DNA of 64,000 bases from Nitrosomonadales bacterium (GTDB lineage Bacteria > Pseudomonadota > Gammaproteobacteria > Burkholderiales > Nitrosomonadaceae): the NCBI GenBank assembly GCA_009886095.1, contig VFJL01000065.1, positions 1 through 64,000 of the forward strand, written 5' to 3'. The notes below the pieces were generated by a model, which was not told where the DNA came from, made no database searches, and was given only the letters and a program-made list of their open reading frames with translations. Position numbers and translations under genes: made by a program. This document shows positions 1-9,153 of the stretch, one piece after another. How positions within the stretch are numbered: the stretch's first letter is position 1; each line of letters opens with the position of its first letter.

Positions 1-46
1 ATTCGTAATCAGTAGGTCGCCAGTTCGATTCCGGCCAACAGCACCA
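1..46 (+). tRNA. 3' part of tRNA-Thr(CGT); 5' half lies outside the window; serves as att site
   Basis: TTCGTAA anticodon loop, T-arm GCCAG-TTCGATT-CCGGC, acceptor end and CCA; repeated exactly at 4752-4797. Confidence 0.8.
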
Positions 47-91
47 ATAAATCAATTAGTTACAGGCTTTTTCTTGTGGCTAACTTTTGTC

Positions 92-110
92 GGGGTTACG
101 CCGGGGTTAC
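92..110 (+). repeat. Direct repeat GGGGTTACGCCGGGGTTAC, candidate integrase arm site
   Basis: Identical 19 bp at 4613-4631. Confidence 0.75.
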
Positions 111-200
111 GGTCTGGATATATTTTGAGCTGATTCTCTGCTCACAAACCAAAACCGCCAAGCTATCTCAGCACCAGCGGCTTGAATTGTGCAAACCCGC

Positions 201-518
201 TTATTTTTCCAGAAGGTTTGAGATTGTGACCAGCCTTGGCGGCGGGCGTGGTGCGAATTTTCCCGTGGCGACTTTTTGGGCAGCGGCCTGAAGCGCATCT
301 TTTTTGCCACCGTCTCCTTTTTTGAGGTGCATATATTGGGCAGCGGCCTTTGCAGCGTCCAGCCTTACTCTCTGATCGGCAGCACCATCACGCATCACCG
401 ACAGCATGAAATCAAGCGGCGTTTGATTAACCGGCGACTCTGGCAGCAATACCGGCGGGATTGCAGGTCGACCAGCGCCAGTTCTTGCGCCGCCACTTCT
501 TCCGATTTTTCCTGCCAT
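201..518 (-). CDS. Phage terminase small subunit-like protein
   Basis: GGARTGAGRP N-terminal motif followed by TPLDFMLSVMRD, typical of TerS-like proteins. Confidence 0.65.
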   Translation of the reverse strand: MAGKIGRSGGARTGAGRPAIPPVLLPESPVNQTPLDFMLSVMRDGAADQRVRLDAAKAAAQYMHLKKGDGGKKDALQAAAQKVATGKFAPRPPPRLVTISNLLEK

Positions 519-552
519 TTGAATTTCTCCAAAAGTGAATTTAATCTCTGCG

Positions 553-1020
553 TTAGGGGGAGCGCGGTCTAGCGTCCTGGAAGCTACAGAGATTTACCCC
601 CCCGTCATGCTGAGGTTCTAACGAGTGCTTTTCGATCAACTCCAGCAGCGCCAGAACGTCATAAAACTTAAGCGGGATTTCTACCTCGAAAGCAGCCTTG
701 CCACGAATCGCAATGGTGCAGATAACCGGATCGGTCTCGACAGCATCTTCGACAGTCACGGCAAAGCGGGTGCCCGGTTCAGCCTTCAGCATATCTATAA
801 CTTTTTGCAGCCGTAATTCCATTGGCGTCATCGGCTTGCTCGCTTCCGGTGGTGCGACAATCTCTGCGTCAACAATAATATTTTTCTCAATATGCCCCGC
901 ACCCGTACCTTCAAAAGGGTCAAAAGGTGCTTTTGGTGGTTTTGGGGGTACGGTATCGGGGGCATAGTAAGAATTTTTTACATTCTCAAGCTGTTTCAGC
1001 CTGGCAAGGTATGCACTCAT
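553..1020 (-). CDS. Hypothetical element protein
   Basis: ORF; the internal ATG at 1020 overlaps the upstream gene stop (ATGA). Confidence 0.6.
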   Translation of the reverse strand: MSAYLARLKQLENVKNSYYAPDTVPPKPPKAPFDPFEGTGAGHIEKNIIVDAEIVAPPEASKPMTPMELRLQKVIDMLKAEPGTRFAVTVEDAVETDPVICTIAIRGKAAFEVEIPLKFYDVLALLELIEKHSLEPQHDGGVNLCSFQDARPRSP

Positions 1021-2561
1021 AATGCCGCCTTGGTCCAGTGGTAATGGGTCGTTGGTCGTCCGCCGGTCGTTATCTCTTCTTCGCATAGGTGGTGGTACTC
1101 CAACAGCAAGTTGATAGCAGCTTGCGCCTTACTTGGATTTTCTAAGCCAGCCCAGCCCTTTTGATAAATGTCACGCGCTTTGAATACGTCCGGCAGTTTG
1201 CCACTGGCCAGCCGCTTCAACAGTGTTTTGGCTGCATCAATATCCGGTCGCGTGGCGTAGCTGTAAATTCGCCGTGCGTGGCTTTCAAGATACTCACTGA
1301 ATGCGATAGCACGCAGTAAAGCTTTTTCACTGATCGCACCCTGTCCGGTGTCGCATAAGTGGTTTATCAGCGCCAGTGAGGGGATTAGTTTCCGGTATTT
1401 CGAGAGGTGCGACACGATAGCCGGATGCTCTTCGCCGGATCGTAGTCGTGTATCCAATGCGACTATCCATTCTGAAAACAGCCTTTGTGCTGGATCATCA
1501 AAGCGCAGGAACGGCACGCCGCCAACTTCCGCGTCAGTCTCAGTAGGATTAAGATTATCCAGTCTTTCGGCCAACACGTTTACGGCTTCCCGTGCTTGGC
1601 TGTTTGGATAACGGTCTACATAGCTGCACTCTGGCGCAATGTCTGGATACACCATCAGCCCGAAGCGTTGCAACAGGCCGTCAGCACCGGCACCGCCGCC
1701 GGTCGCTTGGCGCACATATTCGGCTAATACGCCGGGTTGGATGCCACCAATAATCGAGAGACACAGTGCAGGAATGTGCAGTCCCTTGCCGCGCATGATA
1801 CGGTCGAAGGTGTAGGATTTATCACCGTCCGCCGCTGTGAGATAAAATGATCTTGCGACTTCCTGTCCACCAGCATCAAGCTGTTTCAACAGGCCGATGA
1901 TTTCGTCTGCTTCCACCATCAGGCCGTTGGGGTTTTCCATCAGCAATTCGCCCAAAGCCTCATAGCTGGCGTTGTTGGTTAGGTAACGCTTCAGGATAGG
2001 AGGCTCCCATCCTTGAGGAGATTTCAGCAAGTCCGAAACATTGGCAGTAGCATCTTCCTTCAACTTAATCTTGGCTTGAGATGTGTTGACTGCTCGTTGT
2101 ACTTTCAGCAATTCACCATTCGCATCAAATTCAGCTTTAGCAGTATTGAAAACATTGAATGCCGCCGTCTGCAATTTCTTTATCGGAGACAATGCCTCCG
2201 CCAATGTTGGAGATTTCATCACGCCAGAATTGCCCACAACCGCGCCCCAGAGATTCGGGGTTACCGTCCAGTCATCTTTCCGTTTCGGTCTGATAGCTAC
2301 CTTGCGTCCAATGATAGCCGCCGTCATCACCAGCACCGCAACCGCTGCAAAGTCTGGGGGGCATTGCATCCGTTCAGAAATGTCCCGCACATAGCCACGC
2401 AATGCATCCGGCAAATACGAATAATCGAATGGCATCACGTCAGGGAGTTCGGGCAGTCGTTCGGGTGGCGTGTTGACTGAAGATCGGGTATAATTCGCGT
2501 GTGCTTTTTTGTAATCCCCCGCGCCAGCCTCCCCGCTGGCGTTGTCTTTTGTGCTCATCAT
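1017..2561 (-). CDS. DUF3987-type (primase/helicase-like) protein
   Basis: 514-aa ORF; LWGAVVGNSGVMKSPTLAEAL Walker-like region typical of DUF3987 element proteins. Confidence 0.75.
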   Translation of the reverse strand: MMSTKDNASGEAGAGDYKKAHANYTRSSVNTPPERLPELPDVMPFDYSYLPDALRGYVRDISERMQCPPDFAAVAVLVMTAAIIGRKVAIRPKRKDDWTVTPNLWGAVVGNSGVMKSPTLAEALSPIKKLQTAAFNVFNTAKAEFDANGELLKVQRAVNTSQAKIKLKEDATANVSDLLKSPQGWEPPILKRYLTNNASYEALGELLMENPNGLMVEADEIIGLLKQLDAGGQEVARSFYLTAADGDKSYTFDRIMRGKGLHIPALCLSIIGGIQPGVLAEYVRQATGGGAGADGLLQRFGLMVYPDIAPECSYVDRYPNSQAREAVNVLAERLDNLNPTETDAEVGGVPFLRFDDPAQRLFSEWIVALDTRLRSGEEHPAIVSHLSKYRKLIPSLALINHLCDTGQGAISEKALLRAIAFSEYLESHARRIYSYATRPDIDAAKTLLKRLASGKLPDVFKARDIYQKGWAGLENPSKAQAAINLLLEYHHLCEEEITTGGRPTTHYHWTKAAL

Positions 2562-2797
2562 GCTGTTGCACCGTTTTGGCGGGTGCGACTTTCAAGCCAA
2601 TTTTCAAGATCGGATCGCCGGTACCGTACTTTGCTGCCAATCTTTATAAACGGGATTGCGTATCTGCCAGTTGATCGCCAAACACTCAATGTGCCGGGCG
2701 TTGTATCTAAGACTTCAGCAGCCGCCCTTTCATTCAAAAGATCGCTGCTACGTTTGATTATTTCGGAAAGGCTTGGAATTTCGTTTTGAGTTTGCAT
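2558..2797 (-). CDS. AlpA/excisionase-like helix-turn-helix protein
   Basis: EVLDTTPGTLSVWRSTGRYAIPFIKIGSKVRYRRSDLENWL is the classic AlpA/HTH_17 pattern. Confidence 0.85.
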   Translation of the reverse strand: MQTQNEIPSLSEIIKRSSDLLNERAAAEVLDTTPGTLSVWRSTGRYAIPFIKIGSKVRYRRSDLENWLESRTRQNGATA

Positions 2798-2923
2798 CGT
2801 TATCCCCTGTACAAATTACGCTATGCCGATTGGCTAACGTTAAGGATGAACGATAGAGATTAGTTTCGTCGGGGTACACGTACAAAAACCGGCTTCCTGT
2901 ACGCCAGAGTATTGGTGCAGGTT

Positions 2924-3382
2924 TCAGGGTTTCTTGCGGGTGCGCGACTTGCGCGGGTTCACTATCTGGTCAATGGTTGCTGTAGTGGTTCTACACTTTT
3001 TGGCTAGATCTTCTTTAATTTGTTCGGAGGGTGGCAGAGCGCCGAAAACATACCGTTCTGGGAACCGCTTGCGGTTAGTCGGGTCAGCTTTAAGCTGGTT
3101 GTCGTACAGCAAGCGGTTAGCTTGTTTAATAAGAAGTAGGCTGTCGTACTGTTCACGAATCGCGGCCTTTGCCGATGGCAGGAAGTTACTTCCCTTTCTG
3201 GGTTTGAGCTCCCGAAAAAGTAAATCGCTGAAAAACTTCTTTACGGCGTCCGGCAGTGGATCGCCGTTTGCATCACGCAGTCCCTTTATTTCGGCTTGCA
3301 TGAAGTGAGTAACTGAGTCGTTCTCCCCATATGCTTCTACGGCCAATGCCCAAAGATTGATTGTCTCTTTATCCATGCTCAT
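2924..3382 (-). CDS. Hypothetical element protein
   Basis: 152-aa ORF overlapping the integrase stop (ATGA). Confidence 0.6.
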   Translation of the reverse strand: MSMDKETINLWALAVEAYGENDSVTHFMQAEIKGLRDANGDPLPDAVKKFFSDLLFRELKPRKGSNFLPSAKAAIREQYDSLLLIKQANRLLYDNQLKADPTNRKRFPERYVFGALPPSEQIKEDLAKKCRTTTATIDQIVNPRKSRTRKKP

Positions 3383-4590
3383 CGTTTCGCGCCCTTCAGT
3401 GGCAGCACGTCAGCGGCTTTCGTCAATCCACCAGCTACCATCATTGCAGTCGTCGCGGTATTCACGCTATCTCGTACCGGGTCAAGGTCAAGCCGCGCAT
3501 AGATCGTCGTAGTAGTCTGGCTTTTATGGTTCAAACTTTTGCCAATAATCGCCAGCGATGCGCCGGATTTAGCTTGCCAGCTTCCCAAGGTTCGGCGTAG
3601 ATCGTGGATGCGTAGATCATCAATCCCGGCACGCTCTAGGACGCGCTGCCAGCCCTTCTTAGGTTCTGCTAAGTGTCCTGAGTTACCAATGCCGGGAAGC
3701 ACGAATCTAGCCGGTTCTGACGGCTTCCTGTTTCGTAATACAATCAGCGCTTCAGGCGATAGCGTCACGGTTTGAGGTGTCCCATTTTTGGTTTCTTTGA
3801 TGCGCCATTCTGCACGCTCTAGGCTCACGTCAGCCCACTGCATAGACAGCACGTTAGCGCGTCTAGCACCAGTCAGCAGGGATAGCAAAAAGTAATCCCG
3901 CATGGTGTCGTTCTGCTCATCGGCTAAGGCTTGAAAGAATCTTGGGAGTTCGTCACCTTGAATGAATCTGTCGCGGGATTCTTCGTGAAATTTCTGGATA
4001 CCACTAGCCGGGCTCGTGCCTGTAAAAAGTTTCTGCATCCGGGCGTAACTGAATAGGCTGGACGCCAGCGCGATAACGCGATTCGCTCGGTGTGGGTGTA
4101 CGCGCCCAAGTTTTGTATGAATGGCGGCTAACTCGGTGTCCTTAATGCGCGACAGCTTGCGGCTGGACAGTTTGTTCAGGTAAAGATCAAAGCTGCTTTT
4201 GTAATCCCGTTTTGTCGTGAAAGATAGCGGCTTTTTGCGCTTGTTGCGCCGATGCTCTAAGAATTCCGTGAATAGCTCACCCAGAGTCAGCTCGTTCTTG
4301 CCCTGTTTTGTTATTTCCGCCGTACTTTTTCCATTCACCAATTCGGCTACATATTCCGCAGCCTTGCGCCCGGCACTCTCTGGCGTCATCGCGGGGTACT
4401 GCCCCAGAGTGATACGTTCGGGCTCTCCAGATTTGACGCGCTTATACACTGAGAAAGTTTTTGCTCCGGTGCTTGTAACCCGAAGCTGTAACCCTGGCAC
4501 CTTTTCGAAGTGATAGGTAACACGTCCGCCCTTCGCGGGTATCGGCAAGGTGTCGATCGCGCCCTTGCTGAGCCTGATATTTTCAGCCAT
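3379..4590 (-). CDS. int: Tyrosine recombinase/integrase (P4-like, DUF4102 N-terminus)
   Basis: LLTGARRANVLSMQW ... IHDLRRTLGSWQAKSGASLAIIGKSLNHKSQTTTTIYARLD catalytic motifs. Confidence 0.95.
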   Translation of the reverse strand: MAENIRLSKGAIDTLPIPAKGGRVTYHFEKVPGLQLRVTSTGAKTFSVYKRVKSGEPERITLGQYPAMTPESAGRKAAEYVAELVNGKSTAEITKQGKNELTLGELFTEFLEHRRNKRKKPLSFTTKRDYKSSFDLYLNKLSSRKLSRIKDTELAAIHTKLGRVHPHRANRVIALASSLFSYARMQKLFTGTSPASGIQKFHEESRDRFIQGDELPRFFQALADEQNDTMRDYFLLSLLTGARRANVLSMQWADVSLERAEWRIKETKNGTPQTVTLSPEALIVLRNRKPSEPARFVLPGIGNSGHLAEPKKGWQRVLERAGIDDLRIHDLRRTLGSWQAKSGASLAIIGKSLNHKSQTTTTIYARLDLDPVRDSVNTATTAMMVAGGLTKAADVLPLKGAKR

Positions 4591-4612
4591 ATATATGCCC
4601 TTTAAGTAAACT

Positions 4613-4631
4613 GGGGTTACGCCGGGGTTAC
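4613..4631 (+). repeat. Second copy of GGGGTTACGCCGGGGTTAC
   Basis: Identical to 92-110. Confidence 0.75.
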
Positions 4632-4751
4632 ACTTTGGGTGAAAATCGGTGTATTTCCGTGTAATCCAGTTAATGAGAATATATCCGTAAATGACTGTTT
4701 TGTAAAGCAGTATTAAGGTTCGTTAAGTAGTGGATATTATAGGGCTTTCAA

Positions 4752-4797
4752 ATTCGTAATCAGTAGGTCGCCAGTTCGATTCCGGCCAACAGCACCA
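4752..4797 (+). repeat. att duplicate of the tRNA-Thr 3' end
   Basis: 46/46 identity to 1-46. Confidence 0.95.
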
Positions 4798-4805
4798 TAA
4801 AAGCA

Positions 4806-4840
4806 ATGGCTTAGGTGGTTTCTCTCTAAGCCATCTTTTC
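4806..4840 (+). terminator. Rho-independent terminator, probably the original one of tRNA-Thr
   Basis: ATGGCTTAG / CTAAGCCAT stem followed by CTTTTCT. Confidence 0.65.
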
Positions 4841-4844
4841 TAAT

Positions 4845-4917
4845 GTAGGCGGTGGAAAGCTATCAGCTTGGACTGTTAATCCGCAGGTTCCAGGCTCGAG
4901 TCTTGATCGGGGAGCCG
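4845..4917 (+). pseudogene. Degenerate tRNA-Asn(GTT)-like remnant
   Basis: GACTGTTAATCCGCAGGTT....CTCGAGTCTTGATCGGGGAGCC resembles the tRNA-Asn 3' two thirds; acceptor 5' strand and stems do not pair well. Confidence 0.5.
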
Positions 4918-5163
4918 AATAAACAAGGACTTAAAGATTATTCAAAGTTCCTTGTTATCAGATCGTAGCCCTATAGTAGGCTTTCCGATAAGTAGCGTTT
5001 GCTTGTATTGCCAGTCACAAAATGACTGAAATCGATACACAGCCAACCTTGAAGGCGGGACATTCAACTTACGTGGATTGTCAGAGGTATCGTATTGCAT
5101 GCCTTAAACCCGTGAAAAAAATAGGGGGAGGATTACACCCCCCCCTTAGCATCACTAACGAGC

Positions 5164-5622
5164 CTACCCGTTTGAGATCGTGAGTCCCTCGTGGACAATC
5201 TCGATGGACTCGACCGCCACTTCGTTTCCTTCCGCCTTCAGATCCGTGCCGGTAATTTTGGTTGGCCACGCATTGGCAAGCGTCCACACCATGGTCGGTG
5301 CGCCAGCTTCGTCGAGCAAACTGATAGTGACCGGAACCCGTTTGATGGTGTTCATCTTGATATCGTTGAACCAGACCCAGAATCCATTATCCGCTTTGAA
5401 GATGCCCTTCTTCATCGTGACGTTGCCGACCTTCTTTAGTCCTGGCATCTTGATTACCGAAAAGTCCTTGCTGTCGCCATGCCGATATTTTATTTCTTCG
5501 GACTGGACGTCCAGTCCGGATACTTCCTGAAACGACATTACGTTGGTATCCCACTTGACCTCGAAATGAAACTTGGGTAAAGGCCATATGGTGGTTGATT
5601 GTGCTGAACCGTCATCTGCCAT
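5164..5622 (-). CDS. Contractile-tail tube protein (eCIS/phage tail, gp19/Afp1-like)
   Basis: FHFEVKWDTNVMSFQEVSGLDVQSEEIKYRHGDSKDFSVIKMPGLKKVGNVTMKKGIF family pattern. Confidence 0.85.
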   Translation of the reverse strand: MADDGSAQSTTIWPLPKFHFEVKWDTNVMSFQEVSGLDVQSEEIKYRHGDSKDFSVIKMPGLKKVGNVTMKKGIFKADNGFWVWFNDIKMNTIKRVPVTISLLDEAGAPTMVWTLANAWPTKITGTDLKAEGNEVAVESIEIVHEGLTISNG

Positions 5623-5690
5623 GTCATACTCCCTTCTAAATAAAAATTAAAAAACAAAATCGTGAATTTATAGTCTGAGAAAACTGCAGG

Positions 5691-7217
5691 CTAAGACTTC
5701 TGCATTTGCTGCTGGAGTGTGATCTCGATAAATTCTGCCGGGCGGCTGATCGCCACCAGCACTGTCACTCTCATGATACCTTCCAGAATATCTTCAGGCG
5801 TCATGGTTTCACCCAATCCGACCAGAACAGCAAAAGCATCGTCCGGAACAGCTCCGGCCAAGCCGCCTCTCTTCCAAACCCCTGTCAGAAAGTTGCGTAT
5901 CATGCTCTTGACAGTAACCCAGGTATTTGCCACATTGGGTTCGAACACATAGGCCTTGGTGGCTAGCCTGACCGACTCCTCAAGCATGATCATGGTTCTA
6001 CGGACATTGATATAACGCCAGTCCAGGCTGTTGCCATCCAGGGTACGGGCACCCCATACCAGAGTTCCCTCCCCAACGAATGGACGGATCGCGTTGATTG
6101 ACTTGCCCTGAGGCGATACATTCAGGTCCTCCTGATCCCCATGGGTAATATTGACGGCTGGGGATATTACCGAATTCAAGCTTACGTTGGCCGGTGCTTT
6201 CCAGACTCCGCGGCTGTTATCCACCATTGTATATACGCCCGCCATAGCTGCGGATGGAGGGAGAAGATTAAGGCTATTCGCCATTTCCGTCAGGATCATG
6301 TTGTAAAGCGGGCTAAGCACGATCAGGCTCTTGTTCAGCATTGCCTTGTCAGCTTTCTGGACGTCCGCTTTCAAAATGCTATCAACTATCCCCTGTAGTT
6401 GCGCAGCTTTATCGGCAGGTTGATTGGCGATGTTGAGTTCATTCTTCAAAAGGCTCTGGAGCAACGCCTGTCCAGCATCATCTATGTTCCAATAAGCAAG
6501 ATCCTTTGCCTGGGTGATGGTGGTATTAACCCAAGGATAGTAGGCCATGCCGTAATCCAGAAAGTTGATCCCCAGCGCGTTGCAGAAGGTTGCCACAGGA
6601 TCGCCGGCGGGATCTTGCCTGGAACGATACCCATCAGAAACATCCAGAATCGCCACCCGGTTTTTCATGACATTACCGCAGTGATCCAACATGTGTTGCT
6701 GGACAGCAATACAGTCACTTTGTTTTAACAAAGTGGCATCCGGGATAACTACTATAGTGGGCTCCCGTTCCTTGATCAGCAGGTCGATGCCGCCTTTTAA
6801 TTTATCCAGGTCTACATCGTCGCTGTAGTTACCCACCGATGCAATGTAACAAGCTCCACCGCCATTTTGGAAAAACAACAACATGCTGTAATACAAAAGA
6901 TATTTCCCCTTCGTTTGCTCCAGCGCATAGCCCGTACCTGCCAAGGAAAATGATGGCGGTGCCGTGGGCGGGGTAGGCACCGCTGCAAAACCAAACTGCG
7001 TTGTTGGCCCATAACCGAAATAATTATGAAATTCCGCCATCGAGGTAATCCTCCAAGGTTGATTGCTCAGCGATTTCCCCTTATTGTCAGCTTTTTCCGT
7101 ATATCCGATAAAAGCGGGTACCGCTGTTGCAACCTCTACGACAGAATTTGGAAAGGCGTTTTTTTCGACAATATAAACGCCAGGTGTTTTAATTTCTCCC
7201 ATGTTGCCCCCTAACAA
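5691..7217 (-). CDS. Contractile tail sheath protein (Afp2-like)
   Basis: IKTPGVYIVEKNAFPNSVVEVATAVPAFIGYTEKA start; INAIRPFVGEGTLVWGARTL...WRYINVRRTMIMLEESV C-terminal domain. Confidence 0.92.
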   Translation of the reverse strand: MLGGNMGEIKTPGVYIVEKNAFPNSVVEVATAVPAFIGYTEKADNKGKSLSNQPWRITSMAEFHNYFGYGPTTQFGFAAVPTPPTAPPSFSLAGTGYALEQTKGKYLLYYSMLLFFQNGGGACYIASVGNYSDDVDLDKLKGGIDLLIKEREPTIVVIPDATLLKQSDCIAVQQHMLDHCGNVMKNRVAILDVSDGYRSRQDPAGDPVATFCNALGINFLDYGMAYYPWVNTTITQAKDLAYWNIDDAGQALLQSLLKNELNIANQPADKAAQLQGIVDSILKADVQKADKAMLNKSLIVLSPLYNMILTEMANSLNLLPPSAAMAGVYTMVDNSRGVWKAPANVSLNSVISPAVNITHGDQEDLNVSPQGKSINAIRPFVGEGTLVWGARTLDGNSLDWRYINVRRTMIMLEESVRLATKAYVFEPNVANTWVTVKSMIRNFLTGVWKRGGLAGAVPDDAFAVLVGLGETMTPEDILEGIMRVTVLVAISRPAEFIEITLQQQMQKS

Positions 7218-7423
7218 AAGTTAACTTACAAAACTGAGCGGAGTCCGATTTAGTGGACGGGCAAATCATCTGGATTATGCCGCAGATTATTGTCTGTTAG
7301 CGTAAGATCGGTTAGATTGGTTAACGGGATAATCAGGCAAAGGCTGCAAATCGCCCGAAAGTTGCTAAAAAATTCATTGCGAATCAATTACCAAGTAAGA
7401 GCGACTTAAGAAGCTCCAAGACT

Positions 7424-8046
7424 ATGTCAACCATCCCACAATCGCAGCAAGACTTCAGTCGGTATCTTCGAGACGTGTCCGGCTCTTGAAGGCATCAGCG
7501 TCTGCCTTCGATGGCGGTTCTAGGGGCGAAGCTAAGGGTTGGCACGCTATTCGCGTGCTGCTTCACGATACGAGCAACTCGAAATCGCTGCTGGGCCTAC
7601 TGAGCTTGAAGGACAATGCGCTACGTCAGCACGTCCACGCGCTATGACCCGAACCTCTCGCCCTACCAGGGGCTTGTCGGCTTTACCGTTGATCCAAATG
7701 GCGCAATGAGCTATTGGGCCCCCTTGGGTGACGGGCCGCCGACACGGTATTCAAGACCTCCAATGTCATTTGAGGATTGGCGGAACGGGCCGGTCATCGT
7801 GGATACGAGCAAAACGGAGTTCACTCGTCGAGATCTCGTGCTTTCACTCACAGATAAGGACGAGGCGCCCATGTGGATTCCCATCTCGACGCGGAGTACG
7901 CTGGGCTTACTCGGGGAACAGCCTAGATTCGGGCATGTCCGACATTGAGCTTCACAGTGTGTCAGGTTGCCTACGAGCTCCTGCAGAGCCTCAAGGATCA
8001 AACTGAGCATGGCGCCCCTCTTAAGAAACGCCTCCTAATCTACTGA
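7424..8046 (+). pseudogene. Decayed hypothetical gene with at least two frameshifts
   Basis: Continuous protein-like sequence spread over three frames: LLKASASAFDGGSRGEAKGWHAIRVLLHDTSNSKSLLGLLSLKD / RYDPNLSPYQGLVGF...VIVDTSKTEFTRRDLVLSL / VCQVAYELLQSLKD. Confidence 0.65.
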
Positions 8047-8183
8047 TTGTAAAAAGCGGTAAATTAAACAGGGAGTGGATTCAAATCTGAAGTACAGCAG
8101 AGTTACAGTCAAAACCTTTCCTGTTGATGCCGACTGAGTATTCAGAAAGTATTTTCTCTTTTACATCCTGAGCGACTCGGTGC

Positions 8184-8852
8184 CTACGAGATATTTCCCA
8201 CACCGGGAGTGTAGCTGGCGCTGATGACGTTATTGCTGATGAGCGTGTCGCACTGCACCACTCCGCTGAACTTTGATATGCCGGCATTCACGCTGACTGC
8301 GCCTGAATTAATCTCAATCTGGCTGGCATTAATAGTAACTTTCGCGCTGGCGCTTACTATGATGCCGCTTGCCCCGAGCTTCACTGAATTGCCGTTGCTA
8401 TCCGTAATCTCGATTGAGCCAGGACCATCCTTGAGCGTGATTTTTTGGCCACCAGGCGTCTCGACAATAAAATTCTCTTGGCCGCTCTGATCGTCCAGAG
8501 TGATCTTCACGCCATTGCGGGAACACAGAAGTTTTTTGTTATTGCTCGCATTCATTGTCTCCGGCGGCGGGTTACTGCCGCTCCACAGGCAACCAATGAC
8601 ATAAGGCCGCCTCATATCGCCAGCTTCAAATGCAACCAGAACTTCGTCGTTCACATCAGGGATAAACCATGTCCCCTGATTTTTGCCAGCCATTAAGGTA
8701 GCAATACGGGCCCATATTTCGTAGCCGTGCTGGCCAGACGCTGCGTCTACCTGTGGAAGCCGCACCTTTACGCGTCCAAGGTTATCGGGATCAACATTAT
8801 CAATCACGACTGCCGGGAGCACTCCATTAAGCTGTCTCATACATCCATCCAC
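8184..8852 (-). CDS. Spike/baseplate protein (VgrG/gp5-like, Afp8-type)
   Basis: GVLPAVVIDNVDPDNLGRVKVRLPQ...ARIATLMAGKNQGTWFIPDVNDEVLVAFEAGDMRRPYVIGCLWSG OB-fold pattern. Confidence 0.9.
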   Translation of the reverse strand: MDGCMRQLNGVLPAVVIDNVDPDNLGRVKVRLPQVDAASGQHGYEIWARIATLMAGKNQGTWFIPDVNDEVLVAFEAGDMRRPYVIGCLWSGSNPPPETMNASNNKKLLCSRNGVKITLDDQSGQENFIVETPGGQKITLKDGPGSIEITDSNGNSVKLGASGIIVSASAKVTINASQIEINSGAVSVNAGISKFSGVVQCDTLISNNVISASYTPGVGNIS

Positions 8853-9153
8853 TTAGGCCCAACAGTTATTAATCGGAGCCGCCGGTCCGTCACGGCTGAC
8901 AAGTTTTTTAATGCAACAAGGGCACTCATTCTCCCCGTGCGCCAGCATTATGGCAACCCCAAAAGCTATCAGGCTATCAGCCCATAGCTCCGCTGCTTTA
9001 GTTAGTTGAATATAAGGAATAAACCGGTGTTTCCTTAAGTGCTTTGATGAAGGCTTCGTATTATTTGAATGCTCTTGAGTTGACACCAGCATAATGAGTG
9101 CTGAACTGAAGCAGCCATAACGGCAAACTTGCCTTTTAATTGGGCCTGATAAG

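Larger units (their letters stand above)
1..4797. mobile_element. Integrated element (phage-satellite-like) at tRNA-Thr, bounded by 46-bp direct repeats
   Basis: 46-bp identical repeats 1-46 and 4752-4797; tyrosine integrase next to one end; all main ORFs on the minus strand. Confidence 0.85.

Noticed and set aside
7616-7948. 110-aa plus-strand ORF as an intact gene
   Set aside because: Similar-looking sequence continues upstream and downstream in other frames, so it is better explained as part of a frameshifted pseudogene.
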